Assembly: GCA_029891345.1 (NCBI GenBank)
Contig: CM056997.1
Coordinates: forward strand, 214,001,212 to 214,065,211
Source: Dryococelus australis
Lineage: Eukaryota > Arthropoda > Insecta > Phasmatodea > Phasmatidae
Direction: 5' to 3'
DNA length: 64,000 nt
The notes below the pieces were generated by a model. The model searched no databases and was not told the DNA's origin. It worked only from the letters and a program-made list of their open reading frames with translations. The position numbers and the translations under genes were made by a program. Numbering within the stretch: position 1 is the first letter of the stretch; each line of letters opens with the position of its first letter. Of the stretch, positions 22,584 through 34,250 are shown piece after piece.

Positions 22584-22875
22584 GGGGCACGTGTTTTTCG
22601 TGAAAATATTTCACGACCAGCTGTACTCCAAAACACTTTAGTTCCTTCGCACTTCCGTGGAGGAATAGTTTTTAAATGCCACGTGCCTTTAGTGCCTGCC
22701 CGTGAATCATGGACGTTCAGTATCGGAGTACTTTATTCTGGTCGGCCCAGTCAAATAATAACATGTCTTCTTACGTAGACGCGCTGCCAATAACCAGAGG
22801 AAGTCGTGATTGTGCACGTAGGCTATTGAAGAATAACATGATCACAAATCTTTCAGCGAGAAATACGTGGCCCAT
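22584..22875 (+). mobile_element. hAT-like MITE, family D
   Basis: It starts ggggcacgtgtttttcgtgaaaatattt and ends near tttcagcgagaaatacgtggccc, an eroded inverted end. Inside are ctgcccgtgaatcatggacg, ttcagtatcggagta, ttctggtcggcccagtc, ctgccaataacc and gtgcacgtaggctattgaag in family order. No coding sequence. Confidence 0.75.
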
Positions 22876-24059
22876 CGTGTAGGGAACAAACATTTCAGTT
22901 TATGATCCTTGCTTCGTAAACTAGAAAATTGAATTTAAATTCATACATCGTTGCTCACGGGCATCGTGTTTGGAGTTATATTATTAACCGTAAGCAAACA
23001 GCACATCGTTTTAAAAAAAAAATTACATTATCTTAAATTCTGGTTTCATCGAAGTGCTTCAGACCAAGTTTTAAGGTAGGTATGCTCGGTTTGTATAAAC
23101 AGTTCACAGGCGACAGGAAACTGAGGTTAGATATTGCATTTAAATATTGGAAATGCAAATACAAGGAAGTTTAGTCTTCACGCCCCAACGAACATAAACT
23201 GCGGTGTGTGTGTGTGTGTGTGTATGAGAAGCTGTGCGTTTTCAGTAGCGAGTCGATCACTTCGCAGACTTGCCAATTTGTAATGAAGAATGCTCAAAAT
23301 AGTGCGTAATCGGGTCGCGGCATTTTATATAATTTTTTTCTTGTTCCATCGGCTGTTACCGGTATTGTTATGAAAATGCGAAATTATTGATTTACATTTT
23401 GATAGTAAATCAACACAATTATTTCTAGATGCAACAATGTACACTGCTGAGCTTCGTGTATCAACTGAGAACACAATAATATTACATGTAGTCTGACACA
23501 TATGACTTTTTTTTCTTCTATTCAGCTGACTTACCAAATATTCCAACACTTTCCACACATTGCGCGAGTTACAAAATCTAGCACACGGTCACAAAAATTC
23601 CGGCAATAGTTCAAGAAAAAAAATTTTTTTATGCACTTTTAACATTATTTATAATGTCCCTTTTCCCATCACGGCAAACAGTTGTTTGACAGCGACAGAT
23701 GCTACAAAACGCATATTGTTCTCCTTTCTCCGATTTCAGAATGAATAGAAACTGCTCAGAATATGCATAACTGAATACTTGGACGTTTGTTTTATGTTTT
23801 TCACACATCTTGCAGCTATTATGTATGTATGTATGTGTTTATATATATAAAACCGACGTATTTCAGGTAAATCACTGTAAAAACGTTTCTTCACACTTCA
23901 AATACTCCTAAAAGACCCTCGTTTATCCAAAACTCACAACTTCCACGCCGTATTATTTAACATGTTGGCGTACGCATACTGTTGTTTTGTTACTATTGGT
24001 GCATGAATATAACTGTACAACTTCGTGCGAGTGTTTGCCGATATTCATAATTTATTCAA
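22876..24059. other. No gene seen; GT microsatellite
   Basis: A (gt)10 run lies at 23204-23223 and a tatg/atat simple repeat at about 23820-23850. The rest is AT-rich unique DNA. Confidence 0.6.
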
Positions 24060-24165
24060 TTACCACTGCTAACAGCTGTCGGTTTTCCCGGCACTCGACA
24101 AAATTCATGGCTTTTCCCCACATTTCTCGGTTTCCCGGTTAAGTGGCCACACCTTGAATTATCGT
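24060..24165. mobile_element. Possible hAT-type end with cccggtt motifs
   Basis: The stretch has gttttcccggcactcgac and ttctcggtttcccggttaag tggccacacc. This resembles the widespread cccggtt...aagtggccaccctg termini of some hAT elements, here recalled from general knowledge. No opposite end was located. Confidence 0.3.
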
Positions 24166-25547
24166 GAAAATACGACATATATGTGGCACTTTCACAGAAA
24201 CCAACAGCCAAGAGCCCAGCCGCGCCGCTACCGCATGAACTTTGGAAATCCGGCCGAGAGAAAAATCGTAAGATATGGCGAGTGCCCATAAAATCGTAAG
24301 GTGCGAACTTTTCCGTACAAATTGCGGGAAAATCGTAAGGGTTTGGCAGGTCCGACTTCAGTTCATACAGCAATGTTTGGTTTATGGTGGACCAGCACGT
24401 CATCACTGGAGATCGAAACGCAAACGAACTGTAGCAGAAGTGTCTCTGGGGACTGGAAAAATAGGCGGGACCAACCACAGTTGTCGGGGTAATCGAGCAG
24501 TTATTATTAGATCAATGGCTGCCGTTACGGTATCCGGCACTTGTTTCTTCGCATAGAAGGGTATTGGCCCACGAGTCCTCGAGGGAATGTCAAACTGTCG
24601 TCCAACTGCAAACGTGACGCCAACGTACTTGTCTTTCAAGTACAGTCCCACCCCCCCCCCCCCCAAATGAGCTCACTTTTTTAGTCAGTACAAAACCTAT
24701 CAGTAAGAACTCACACAGCTATTCGCGAAATAAAATTTGTAATTTATCAAAACATGCGTAAAACTATAGCTATTTCTGACTACGTGTTTCTTTACTTCTC
24801 CGTGGAATACATCGTAAAACACGTTATACTTGAAAAGTTACGAATATTTTAGTGTAAAAGCCTGAATTTAAATACTAATAAAAAAAATTAGTAGCTATTT
24901 TTTTTTTGTTTATAATACTGTTCATTGACATGAAAGTATACAGACATTAACAGAAAATACACAACATGCCAGCCATAAATAAAAAGGCAGTTCTGACTTA
25001 ATGGAGTGAGCTAATGCTGAATGAAATGGGATAGACGCGAAAAGTGACTGAAACAAAAACGAAGTTATTAGTCGAGGAAATTGACCAAAACCTCAAATAT
25101 AACGATGCGATGAAGGCAAACAAAATCTCTCCCGGATCAGCTAAAAGGGGAAATACGGAAAATGAATAGGCCTATACAAAATAAGAAGAAATATTTCTGG
25201 CAACAGAACAATGATAGTGTATACACAAAAAATAATGATAAATTACGCAAATTTATCAATAGTGCGCAATCATGAACAACTATTTACAAGAGTGAGGCAG
25301 TGATACATGTCAAGTGACAACGATAGAAAGAGAAAGTAAAAAGAATGAAAGTAAATTATAAACAAGGTCAATGGAGCAGCCAACAGTAGAGGAAGATTTA
25401 GTGGGGAAAGATAATGCAAGTATAACTGCGAGCCACAAATATCCGGCACCATGAAACCATACGTGTGGAACATGCTGTAAAGACGGCGAGAAAGGAAAGA
25501 AAGAAAGAAATGGCTGCATGAGGTGTAAAACGAAGAGCTACAGATAG
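24166..25547. other. No gene seen; C14 tract
   Basis: The phrase (a)aaatcgtaagg occurs three times within 24260-24342, a local imperfect repeat. A C14 run lies at 24651-24664. Beyond 24700 the DNA is AT-rich. A 140-codon minus-strand frame at 24056-24478 has no recognisable domain. Confidence 0.5.
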
Positions 25548-25735
25548 AGCTACCTTTCTTTTATTGCGAAAATATTTACGTGCAAGCTGGATTTCCATAT
25601 CCTACGCGCACGCCTTCAGCTTTTATTTGTTTATTGGCCACATACATCAGTAATAAAACTTTTCATACATGAATCGACCAATCGGAACGAAGTTACTCTA
25701 ATAGTGAACGTCCGTGATTCGTGGGCAGACTACTA
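25548..25735 (-). mobile_element. hAT-like MITE, family D (partial)
   Basis: One end, gagctacctttcttttattgcgaaaatattt, and the reversed box gaacgtccgtgattcgtgggcag near 25710 identify the family. tattggccacatacatc and cgaccaatcggaacgaagtta are reversed inner landmarks. The far end is missing. Confidence 0.6.
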
Positions 25736-26200
25736 AAACGTTAAACGATTATAGTAATACAATCAAGAAAGAGGATGAGCTAGAGAAAGTGTGTTGGCGT
25801 AAAACTAGACGTGGAATTTTTTCACAAAAACAGGTGCCCATAGGAATATTCATGTCACAACTTACAACAGAGAGAAATACAAACACCTGTATCAAAACAA
25901 TGGCAAGACTGAAATTGAAACTCATCACTTCCGGATTTTACTCTTTATTAGTGTGTCGAAACTGTACTTGTGTTGACAGACTACTGCGTACGCTACGAAA
26001 CTTAACAGCCTACAACATATGTAATGTTAAATATTACTTACAGCAGGTATTTCTCAACACAAAGTTTGATCTCACCTACAAATGACTTCGCGCATATGAA
26101 ATGACATGGAAAATATTGTTCTATTGTTCATTGTTTTCTGCTGTGCAGAATTCAAATCATAAAACTAGTTCCTATTATGTCATTCACTTAAGTGAGTACT
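25736..26200. other. No gene seen
   Basis: A 123-codon frame begins upstream in the family D fragment and runs to 26085. It has no recognisable motif and a composition expected of AT-rich DNA. Confidence 0.5.
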
Positions 26201-27373
26201 GGAAAATAGGGGACTAGCGCAGAGTCCAAGATTCGGCTCCGACCACCCACCATCTTGTTTCCGACCCCCATCTTGTTTCCGACCCCCATCTTGTTTCCTG
26301 CCACCATCTTGTCTGCCAACTTGTCCACAATCTTGTTTCCTAATTATTCTCTTTCTTTCTACCTTAGTCGAATTCGCTTCACCTCGCCACCTTGGATTTC
26401 ATTTTCATTCCATCCCTGTTTTTCATGCTCTCGCATTCCACTTTTAAGTCGCTTCCTCCAACCCGTCATCATGACATCATGCTGCGTCATTCCTTCCACC
26501 TTCGTTACACACTGATTACTCATTCTGTCACTTGTCCTTAGAATCGCCATTTTGGATTTTGTCTATTGCGGGCAACCAATTTTATTGGACTTGTAAAAAT
26601 CTCATTTAGTAACTTTCGTTCCACCTTGCGTTGGTCTAAGAATATTTTGCAGAATTTGTAAAAAATTTCCCTTGTTTGGGGACTTAGAATATTTTATGTG
26701 TGTAGGGACTTTGTGTACTTTATCACTCACAATGAAATTAGAAAAAATGTATATACTATGTTAAACATGGAATATTTCCCATCCTGTATAAGACATACCA
26801 CTCACTCCAGGACTTGTAAACTTATTCCCATACTCTTTCTGCCTATCAGAATACACTATCCCTTAATCATATATAACAGTTCAGAAATATCTAAACTAAC
26901 CTAACCTAATTTAACCTAACCTCACTTAATCTAACCTAAATTCACCCATCTAAACCTAACCTAACTTCACCTAACTCAACCTAATCTTACCCAACTTCAC
27001 CTAACATAACATAAAGTAACTTGACCTAAGTTCACTTAACCTAACTCACTTCACTTAACCTAACATCACTTCACTTAAACTAATTTCACCTATCCTAACT
27101 TTACTTAACCTAACCTGTCATATCTTAACATAACCATCATGTAAGAACTCATTTAGTCACCTCATGTAGGAATCAGACAAATTTATCCTTTCGAAAGACT
27201 GAATATTTTTCTCATTTAGTCAGTATCGTTCCACCTTGTGTAGGGTTTCGAACATGTTCTCATTTTGCTAACTCCGTTCCACCTTGCATCGAACTTTAAA
27301 AAAAGTCCCTACTTCATGCAGGACTTGTAAAAAAAATTTCCCCTTGTGTAGAGACTTTGAATACTTTACTTGA
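26201..27373 (+). repeat. Left inverted arm of the foldback element
   Basis: From the outside in: terminal ggactagcgcagagtcc; an 18-bp unit (catcttgtttccgacccc) in about three copies at 26251-26304; an ordinary middle; a degenerate CCTAAC-rich tract at 26888-27125; and the inner arm ending near gaatactttac. Frames reading FPTPIL repeats over the 18-bp units are artefacts. Confidence 0.85.
26888..27125 (+). repeat. Degenerate CCTAA-type tract
   Basis: About 240 bases are built from taacctaac, ttcacctaac, cttaacct and similar words, with irregular 5-11 base spacing. It looks like heavily decayed or convergent CCTAA (TTAGG reversed) repeats. The inverse tract, rich in aggttaggtt and gtgaagttagg, lies in the right arm at about 29040-29185. 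Confidence 0.8.
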
Positions 27374-28811
27374 TATGCTTGAGTTATGGTAGATTGTTTA
27401 GACAGTGTGTTAGGTGGTATGGATGATAAGTCATGTCTGAGTTATTCTTAATTTATAGAATATAGGATGTTGGGTGGCCTCGTATCAGATGTTTGATGGA
27501 TGGTAGGAATGATTGTGGCATGGGCTGGCAAAGAATGAATGGTTGCTTGGTACATTTGAGCTATAGTAGATGGTATTGATTGTGTTGGGCAGTATATATG
27601 ATCAGTATGACTGAATTTTTCTTGTTATAGGAGATGGTATGACTGGAATGGTGGGCTGACTGGCATCAGTAAAGTTAGGTTGATATATGATAGGAATGAT
27701 TGTCGAATGAGACGGCTTGTAATGTGTGGTTGCTTGGTAGATGTTATGGTGTCGTGACTTTTTCTTGGACTCTTAGTGAATTTTAATTATAATTTATTGT
27801 TTGCTTCAACCATTCCTTTGCCAGTGAGAGGTGAATGTTTCACTCGAAGTGACGATTGGCTGCAGTCTGAATTAAGTGTGCTTCTAATGCCTAGACATGT
27901 CAAATTGTCTTAGGTGGCTGAAACAATAATAGGGAATATGTGAGAAATAGTTGAATGGGTTTTTACCTGCGCTATGTTAGGTTAGTTTAGGTTTGATTTC
28001 TCTGGGCTTTTGTAGGTCAGGTTACGTTATTTTGGCAGATAGTAGGAATGTTGTGTGATATGGATCGACCTGGAATGTATAATTGCTTGGGTAGGTGTTA
28101 TGGTATATTAGTATGGCAGAGTTTTTCCTTGGGTTATAGAGAATGGTGCGGTTGGTTTGCATGGCTGAGATTTTCTTAGGTTGCAGTGGGTGGTATGTCT
28201 AGTCGGCATGTTGTGAGGCATGTAGGTATAGGTTTACTTATTGTAAGTATATTTTTTTCGATTGTTGTGTGTTAGCTATGATTTTTCTAGAATGTGGTAG
28301 GTTATGTGAGGTTGGTTGAATTAGGTTTGATGTTCTCTAGACTATGTTAAATCGCCTTCGTTAGAGTATGCTTAAATGAGTATGTAAATTAATTTTGAAC
28401 TTTTATATGGGTGGTTAAGTACGTAATATGAATAAGGTGAAAAGACATACATGAATGAAAAATATATATATAATATGAAGTGAAAGACCTACGTACATGT
28501 GACAAAATATGAGTATTTCACATGTGGTTAAGTTCTACAAAAATGGTAATCTATAGTGAGCATGCCTGGTGGCTAAGAAATAATGAAATCGTAGACGGTG
28601 GCCTAAAACAAAATGCAGTCGTCAGCAGATGAAACAAGATGGTTGTTCTAGGGGGGCGAGTAACCACGAAGTGTCTAGATGATTTATTTTATGATGGTTA
28701 GGTTAGGATATTTAAGGTTACATTATACTATGATAGGTTATGTTAGATTACATTAACATGTCTTTCAAAGTCCTAGGTATCATTTTTTTTTATAAACTCA
28801 ATGGAGTGGTA
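27374..28811 (+). other. G/T-rich spacer of the foldback element
   Basis: No reading frame of note. Diverged segments recur: a (g)gtaggaatgatt/gttg word followed by a tggttgcttggta(g/c) word appears near 27505, 27690 and 28040. This suggests old internal repeats of a few hundred bases. The plus strand is strikingly poor in C. Near 28676-28760 more aggttagg-like words appear. Confidence 0.55.
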
Positions 28812-29921
28812 AAAGATTCAAAATCCATACACAGGGGGAAATTATTACAAGTCCTGCATGAAGTAAGGATTTTTTAAGTTAGATCAAAGGTGGAACGAAG
28901 ATGACTACACGAGAAAATTCTTCGGAGTCCTACACAAGGTGGAACGAAGGAGACTAAATAAAAAGAAAAATTGTCAAAGTCTTTCAAAAGGATAAATTCG
29001 TCTATGTCCTACATGAGATGACTAAATGAATTCTTACATAATGCTTAGGTTAGGATATGTTAGGTTAGGTTGAGTTAAGTGAAGTTAGGATACATGAAGT
29101 TACGTTGAGTGAAGTTTGGTTATGTTCAGTGAAGTTAGGTAGATTAGGTTAAGTGAATTGAGGTTAAATTAGGGTAGGTTTGAATTTTTTGAACTCCTAT
29201 GTATGATTAAGGGATAGTGTATGCCGACACGACACAATGAGATTGGGAATAAATTTACAAGTCCTGGAATGAGAGGTATGTCTGACACAGGGAGGGAAAT
29301 ATTCCACCTTCAGCACAGAGCATAATATTTTTTCTAAGTTCAGTGAGAGTGGTAAAGTATTACAAAGTCCTTCCATATATGAAATATTCTAAGTCCCCTA
29401 AAGTAGGGAAAATTATACAAGTCATGCAAAATATTCTAAGTCCAATGCAAGATGGAACGAAGTGACTAATGGAATTACAAGTACAATAAAAATAGTTGGC
29501 TGCAGTAGGCAAAATCCAAGATGGCGTTTCTAAGGGAGTGGAGTACAAGTGACAGAATGAGTAATCAGAGTGTGACAAAGGTGAGAAGTAATGACAGCAT
29601 GATGTCATGATGGTGGGTTGGAGTGAAGCGACTAAAGTGAAATGAGAGAGCATGATAAAATTAAATCCAAGATGATAGGGTGGAGCAAATGTGACTGATA
29701 TTGAACGAAAGTAAGTATTTAGGAAACAAGACGGTGGACAATATGGCGCTTAGAAGCAATATGGTTAACAATATGGCGCCTGGAAACAAATTGGCGAACA
29801 GGATAGCGCCCAGAAACCAGGTGGCAGATGGAAACACGGTAGCAGACAAGATGGCGGCCGTAAAAAAATGGTTTATGGTCAGAGCCATACTCTGGACCCT
29901 GCGCCAGAACCCTCTATTTCC
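28812..29921 (-). repeat. Right inverted arm of the foldback element
   Basis: Reverse-complement partner of the left arm. Near its outer end, 29715-29850, imperfect units of roughly 25-35 bp containing acaatatggcgc, gaaacaag and cagacaagatggcg correspond to the 18-bp catcttgtttcc cluster of the left arm but have diverged independently. The terminal sequence is ggaccctgcgccagaaccctctat. Confidence 0.85.
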
Positions 29922-31238
29922 CTCTACTCATGACAAAATGTTTTAAAACCAAAGTTAGAATATCTGTAAAATAGTTTTTTTTAAGGAAAATCCTTATTTG
30001 TGAATGTTTTATAGCCACATGCTGGTGGTTGATTTTTTATGTTTGTACTGGGGTGCAGCGCGTAATAAATATATCTCCAAAACAGCTATATTTGTAAATC
30101 GTTATAGTCATATAAAGTAATTTAATTTACTGCTTTCAAAACGGTGGGAGTAACGCATCAGATAACAAATTTTTGCGTACATTCCCATCTTGTCAAGTAT
30201 TATTTGAGACGTTTCTCGTAATTTTTGTATAGCGTACGATTTCCGAGTAACTCCGGAGAAATGCTCTTTCTTCCGCACAAAGTTCGTAGAGGGGGAGAAA
30301 TCGTTTACCTCATTGGACGCATGTGTGGTAATTAATTTTGAAAGGGGAAAGTAATGCTGGGTAAGTGCTGTTATACTATTTGTGGTATTTGCACTCGCTT
30401 GGATCACAACACACACACTCTCTTCTAGTTTTTAAACACCTGGTATCTAAAATTCCCCCCAACTGCCGCGCTAAAGTCTCCGCTTGGAGGGTGAGTTTCA
30501 GCCGAGCGGCCGTAACGCTCCCCTGGTCACATTTCACCCCTTTTCACCCCCGCAGCCAACCATTCCGAATACCCCGCAGCGGCGACTCAGCAGTCATCGC
30601 GTAATTTCCAACCTCCCTCTCCGCCGCACTTTTTTTTTTTTTATTCTCAACTGCTCCCGCCGGGCGAAATGTAACTGTGGGAGTTGCCAGGTCCACATTG
30701 GGCCGGTGGGGAGGGGGGAAACAGATGGAGGGAGGAAGATGAAGAAGCCAGCGGGCAGGAGGGAGTGGAGAGAACGATGGACACTCTTTTGTTGACGTAG
30801 TTAACGGGCGAGGTTCAGCGGCGGGACAAAGTGCCATGGCAAACAAGTCTTTCAATTTCCGCAGAAATGTTCTCTTTCCTGCGGTTTCTTTTCACTCTAA
30901 CCGGCAGAAAGATCAGCTCGGGGAATGAATGGAAACCTATCAAGATATTTCACCCCACGGCGGTACCAACTGAGCGAACACGCTCGCACAAAGTCCCGTC
31001 GTAGCAACGGAGTATCGTTCCCTGCCACGGCAAAAGACAGCGTGAGGTGAAATTTAACGAAAAGATTTGTTACTATTGTAATAATAAAATATTTAATATG
31101 GTGCAAATAAAAATTAATACGGTTACATACATTCGTATTTTGAACAATATGAATATTAAATAATAAATAATATTTGCGGAATATTTACTTTAAGTTACCA
31201 TCCCTATACTTCGATCGGAAATAGTTTAAACGCGCGGA
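29922..31238. other. No gene seen; GC-richer island at about 30480-31050
   Basis: The island has several long overlapping frames on both strands (up to 103 codons), all overlapping one another. It also holds an 11-base T run and CpG-rich stretches. It could be a regulatory or promoter-like island, but no TATA/initiator arrangement or exon is demonstrable. Confidence 0.45.
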
Positions 31239-31452
31239 GTCGCGGTGATATAGTGGTCAGACTACTGGTCTCCCACCTAGGCGAAGCGGATTCCATTCCC
31301 GGCGAGGTCGCTCCCGGAAATTCGCGTGTTGGAATAGTGCCGGACGATGCCGCTGGTCGGAAGGTCTTCTTGGGGATCTCCCGTTTCCCTCACCCTCGCA
31401 TTCCGGCACTGCGCCGTACTTACCTCACTTCACCCCCATCGGCTCTCAAGAG
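31239..31452 (+). mobile_element. tRNA-derived SINE running into a tandem array
   Basis: The head has A-box-like gtgatatagtggtcagac and B-box-like ggattccattcccggc, then gctcccggaaattcgcgtg, ccggacgatgccgctggtcgg, ctcccgtttccctcaccctc, ttccggcactgcgcc and the tail cacccccatcggctctcaag. The usual aacacctcgctgttacgag tail end is absent. Instead the sequence passes directly into the 70-bp units. Confidence 0.9.
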
Positions 31453-32072
31453 CCGTGTGTGGTTGTAAGTAATGGCCTACATATTCACGGCAATGTATAG
31501 CTATACCGATTAAATGTAGGCCCCGTGTGTGGTTGTAAGTAATGGCCTACATATTCACGGCAATGTATAGCTATACCGATTAAATGTAGGCCCCGTGTGT
31601 GGTTGTAAGTAATGGCCTACATATTCACGGCAATGTATAGCTATACCGATTAAATGTAGGCCCCGTGTGTGGTTGTAAGTAATGGCCTACATATTCACGG
31701 CAATGTATAGCTATACCGATTAAATGTAGGCCCCGTGTGTGGTTGTAAGTAATGGCCTACATATTCACGGCAATGTATAGCTATACCGATTAAATGTAGG
31801 CCCCGTGTGTGGTTGTAAGTAATGGCCTACATATTCACGGCAATGTATAGCTATACCGATTAAATGTAGGCCCCGTGTGTGGTTGTAAGTAATGGCCTAC
31901 ATATTCACGGCAATGTATAGCTATACCGATTAAATGTAGGCCCCGTGTGTGGTTGTAAGTAATGGCCTACATATTCACGGCAATGTATAGCTATACCGAT
32001 TAAATGTAGGCCCCGTGTGTGGTTGTAAGTAATGGCCTACATATTCACGGCAATGTATAGCTATACCGATTA
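31453..32072 (+). repeat. 70-bp satellite-like array, nine units, apparently identical
   Basis: Units start every 70 bases from 31453 to 32013, with the last cut about 10 bases short. By eye no base differs between copies. Each unit contains ggcctacat and, about 33 bases on, its inverse atgtaggcc, with the palindrome tatagctata between them, so a single unit can fold into a hairpin. The perfect identity implies very recent amplification or active homogenisation. Confidence 0.97.
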
Positions 32073-32713
32073 GAAATGCACTGCTTCCCTATTCATAATA
32101 TGAAAAATCGCTACGCAAACTGACATATTTACAGTTTTCTTTTCCTTTTTATTCTAGATATACTCTAGGAAATTATTTTCTCGAGTAACAAGCTAGGGCT
32201 TATTTCTGACAACACGTAATTGAACAAGTCGCCTGTCCAAGATCACACTGGGGGGCGTCAACAAGCCCTTTCCAATTCAGTTCAATTCGCCGTTCTCTCG
32301 TGAATACTCGCAATGAATTCAGTTCCTCCCGGCCCCGGTCTATAGTTACTGGTTATCGCAGACAGCACTGAGCAAACACCAGCTTACCTTGCAACACTTC
32401 ACCACATGCCAGCGACGGCATTTCACTGTCGCGAGAGGCTGTTGTTGACTGCTTCACCTCTGTACAGTCGAGTATCGTGTAGCTGCGTGGTAACCAGGTT
32501 ACAGCCGGGGCGTGTGTTAGGGCAGGATGGGAGTTAGCTCCTCACTTGTGCTAACACGGGACACCTGCGGCCAACCGCTCCCTCCACCGCACTACACAAC
32601 CATGCCTGTTTCTGCTCGACCGTGACACGCATGGAAATTACCCCTGCGGGCCTCGCCTCCCCCTTTTCGACGTACCTTCCTTACTCCGCATCCTACTTTA
32701 AAACCTGCACTTA
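32073..32713. other. No gene seen; CpG-richer DNA
   Basis: From 32220 to 32690 the sequence is GC-richer and unique, with no open frame of note and no recognised motif. Confidence 0.5.
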
Positions 32714-32840
32714 TAGTCTATTCGCGGTATAGCCACACTTTTTTCCAATCAAACATTTGGAAAATTGCCCCCTGTACGACGTGTTCACACGTTTCCCAAA
32801 TATCTCGTGTAGCAAACACCGATTTATATTTCCCTCAACA
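32714..32840 (+). repeat. Dispersed repeat K, copy 1 (one end)
   Basis: It shares tatagtctattcgcgg, caaacatttggaaaat, cccctgta, and aaatatctcgtgta with 59074-59190, and more weakly with 52046-52145. The first 16 bases resemble the start of MITE family A (tataggctattcgcgg), so K may be a related TIR family. The opposite end was not found. Confidence 0.55.
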
Positions 32841-33660
32841 TAGAAGTATTTTATTTTTAGTTAAATTGGAACTTTTGCTAAAACTTTACTATAAACTTTA
32901 TTATTACATTTATAATTTAATTTAAATCACGAATTTAGGGGCACACGATTCTACACAATATTTTCTTTCCTCCGCAAAAAAAAAAAAAAAAAAAAACAGA
33001 ATGCAATACGTACAATAAAGAGAATTATAACACTGATATTCCCCCGTTACGAAAATTCATACAAAGTTCATAACACGCGTGTTTCAAAAAACTTCCCTTA
33101 TCAAGAAAAACATGCCAAAGGAACTATACCAAATTTAAAAAAATGGCGCGTTACAAAACCCATATCCTTGAACAATACTTAACCGCTAGCAATACGCAGG
33201 AAACTCCTACATGATTATTGCAATATTATTTCCCTCAACCTTGACTTCCTAGCTTGCCCCTACAATGTCTAGCAGAGAGACTCCATCGTGAGACCTCCTG
33301 TGAGTGTCTGCAGAAGACGTGGTTGGCGAGGGTCTGCAAACGACACCCTCGCCTCAGGCGTGGAGGAACCTCACACGAGCGGACGGACGTCTCCCAATCA
33401 CGCACAAAGGTCGCTGACGACGAGCCAGGTGACGTCAGCAACATGACGCTCACGTCACGTGGCAGCACCATGGTGTGGAGAAAGGAAGGACTGCCCAGTC
33501 TCGCATGATCCGCGAGGCAAGGCGTCGAACCTCACCCGGGGCAGCGAACAGCGGGTCGACTTGGCGTGCAGCGTGTCCGACAGCGACGTGGCGAGAGCCA
33601 GCCAACTCCGATACATCATCAATAAGCCCAGAGAGAAAACACATGTCTTGGTAATGCCTA
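32841..33660. other. No gene seen; A20 run and a GC-rich patch
   Basis: A poly-A run of about 20 lies at 32977-32996. At 33240-33600 a GC-rich patch holds a perfect CRE-type TGACGTCA (33430-33437) and an E-box CACGTG (33456-33461) 26 bases apart. This is suggestive of a regulatory element but expected by chance somewhere in 64 kb. Frames on both strands overlap and look non-coding. Confidence 0.4.
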
Positions 33661-34082
33661 TAGGCTATTCGCGGTAAAATGAGTAATTTTGAAAGCCCTG
33701 CCTCAGATCTACTTGTATGCACGTTATGTGTCCCTCCGCATGATGTAAAATCACCATTGCCATGAACCTCATCACTTTATTCTAGCGTCGGTCAAGTGAA
33801 ACTCTGAAATTATTAGAAAAAGAATACTTTACAAATCTGCTCATTTTTACACTTCCGTGCATAAAAAAATTAAAGCGAAAAAATTAATTTTAAGCTATCA
33901 CAAATTGTTACCTAACAAATTTTATTCAACGTTAAAATGTATAACTGCTTTCCATCCATCGTTACCAACTTTAGTGGGCGAATTTCACTCAGTGTGCCCA
34001 TTAAAATATATGCATTCAGGGGCAGTGACTTTTTTATAGGGTTAATTTCGAAAGTGCTCACTTTATTGTGAACAGCCTTTAG
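33661..34082. mobile_element. MITE family A, long form, uninterrupted (about 420 bp)
   Basis: The left end is taggctattcgcggtaaaatgag and the right end is ttcgaaagtgctcactttattgtgaacagcc. Internal landmarks tcagatctacttgtatgcac, ccgcatgatgtaaaatc, gcgtcggtcaagtgaaact, ttcaacgttaaaatgtataa and tttccatccatcgttaccaactt define the long subfamily, also at 16957, 35853 and 56848. Non-coding. Confidence 0.9.
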
Positions 34083-34175
34083 TAAGAAGCAGTTCTCACT
34101 TAAAATATTATTAACATCCGAGTGCGCACAAATAATGTGCGTTGTCCCTCTGATGTAATCCCCTAGACTAATCAC

Positions 34176-34250
34176 AGACGTAGAGATGAAATGGCGCGGC
34201 GGTTTCTTTGTCGCGGGCGGGCTCATTCTCTGATTGGTTGTGCCAGGCTC
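34176..34250 (+). repeat. Dispersed repeat C, copy 1
   Basis: Shared words are gagatgaaatggcg(c/t)gg, ggttt/cctttg, gcgggcg and ttcattctctgattggttg. Related segments lie at 54003, 57507 and 60049, all in the same orientation. Only the first 60-80 bases can be matched by eye; ends and class are unknown. Confidence 0.5.

Larger units (their letters stand above)
26201..29921. mobile_element. Large foldback-type element with ~1.1-kb inverted arms
   Basis: The left arm (about 26201-27373) and right arm (about 28812-29921) are long imperfect inverted repeats enclosing a 1.4-kb G/T-rich spacer. Matching pairs in mirror order include gcgcagagtcc/ggaccctgcgc, the catcttgtttcc/ggaaacaagatg cluster, catcatgacatcatg/catgatgtcatgatgg, gattactcattctgtcac, tacactatcccttaatcata, atttatcctttcgaaagac, cgttccaccttg and cttcatgcaggacttgta. 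No transposase frame is found in the spacer, so it is non-autonomous. The layout recalls Foldback-type elements. A clear target duplication was not found, and superfamily is unknown. Confidence 0.85.

Noticed and set aside
26255-26515. Frame with FPTPIL repeats
   Set aside because: It is produced by the 18-bp tandem units of the foldback arm, since 18 is a multiple of three.
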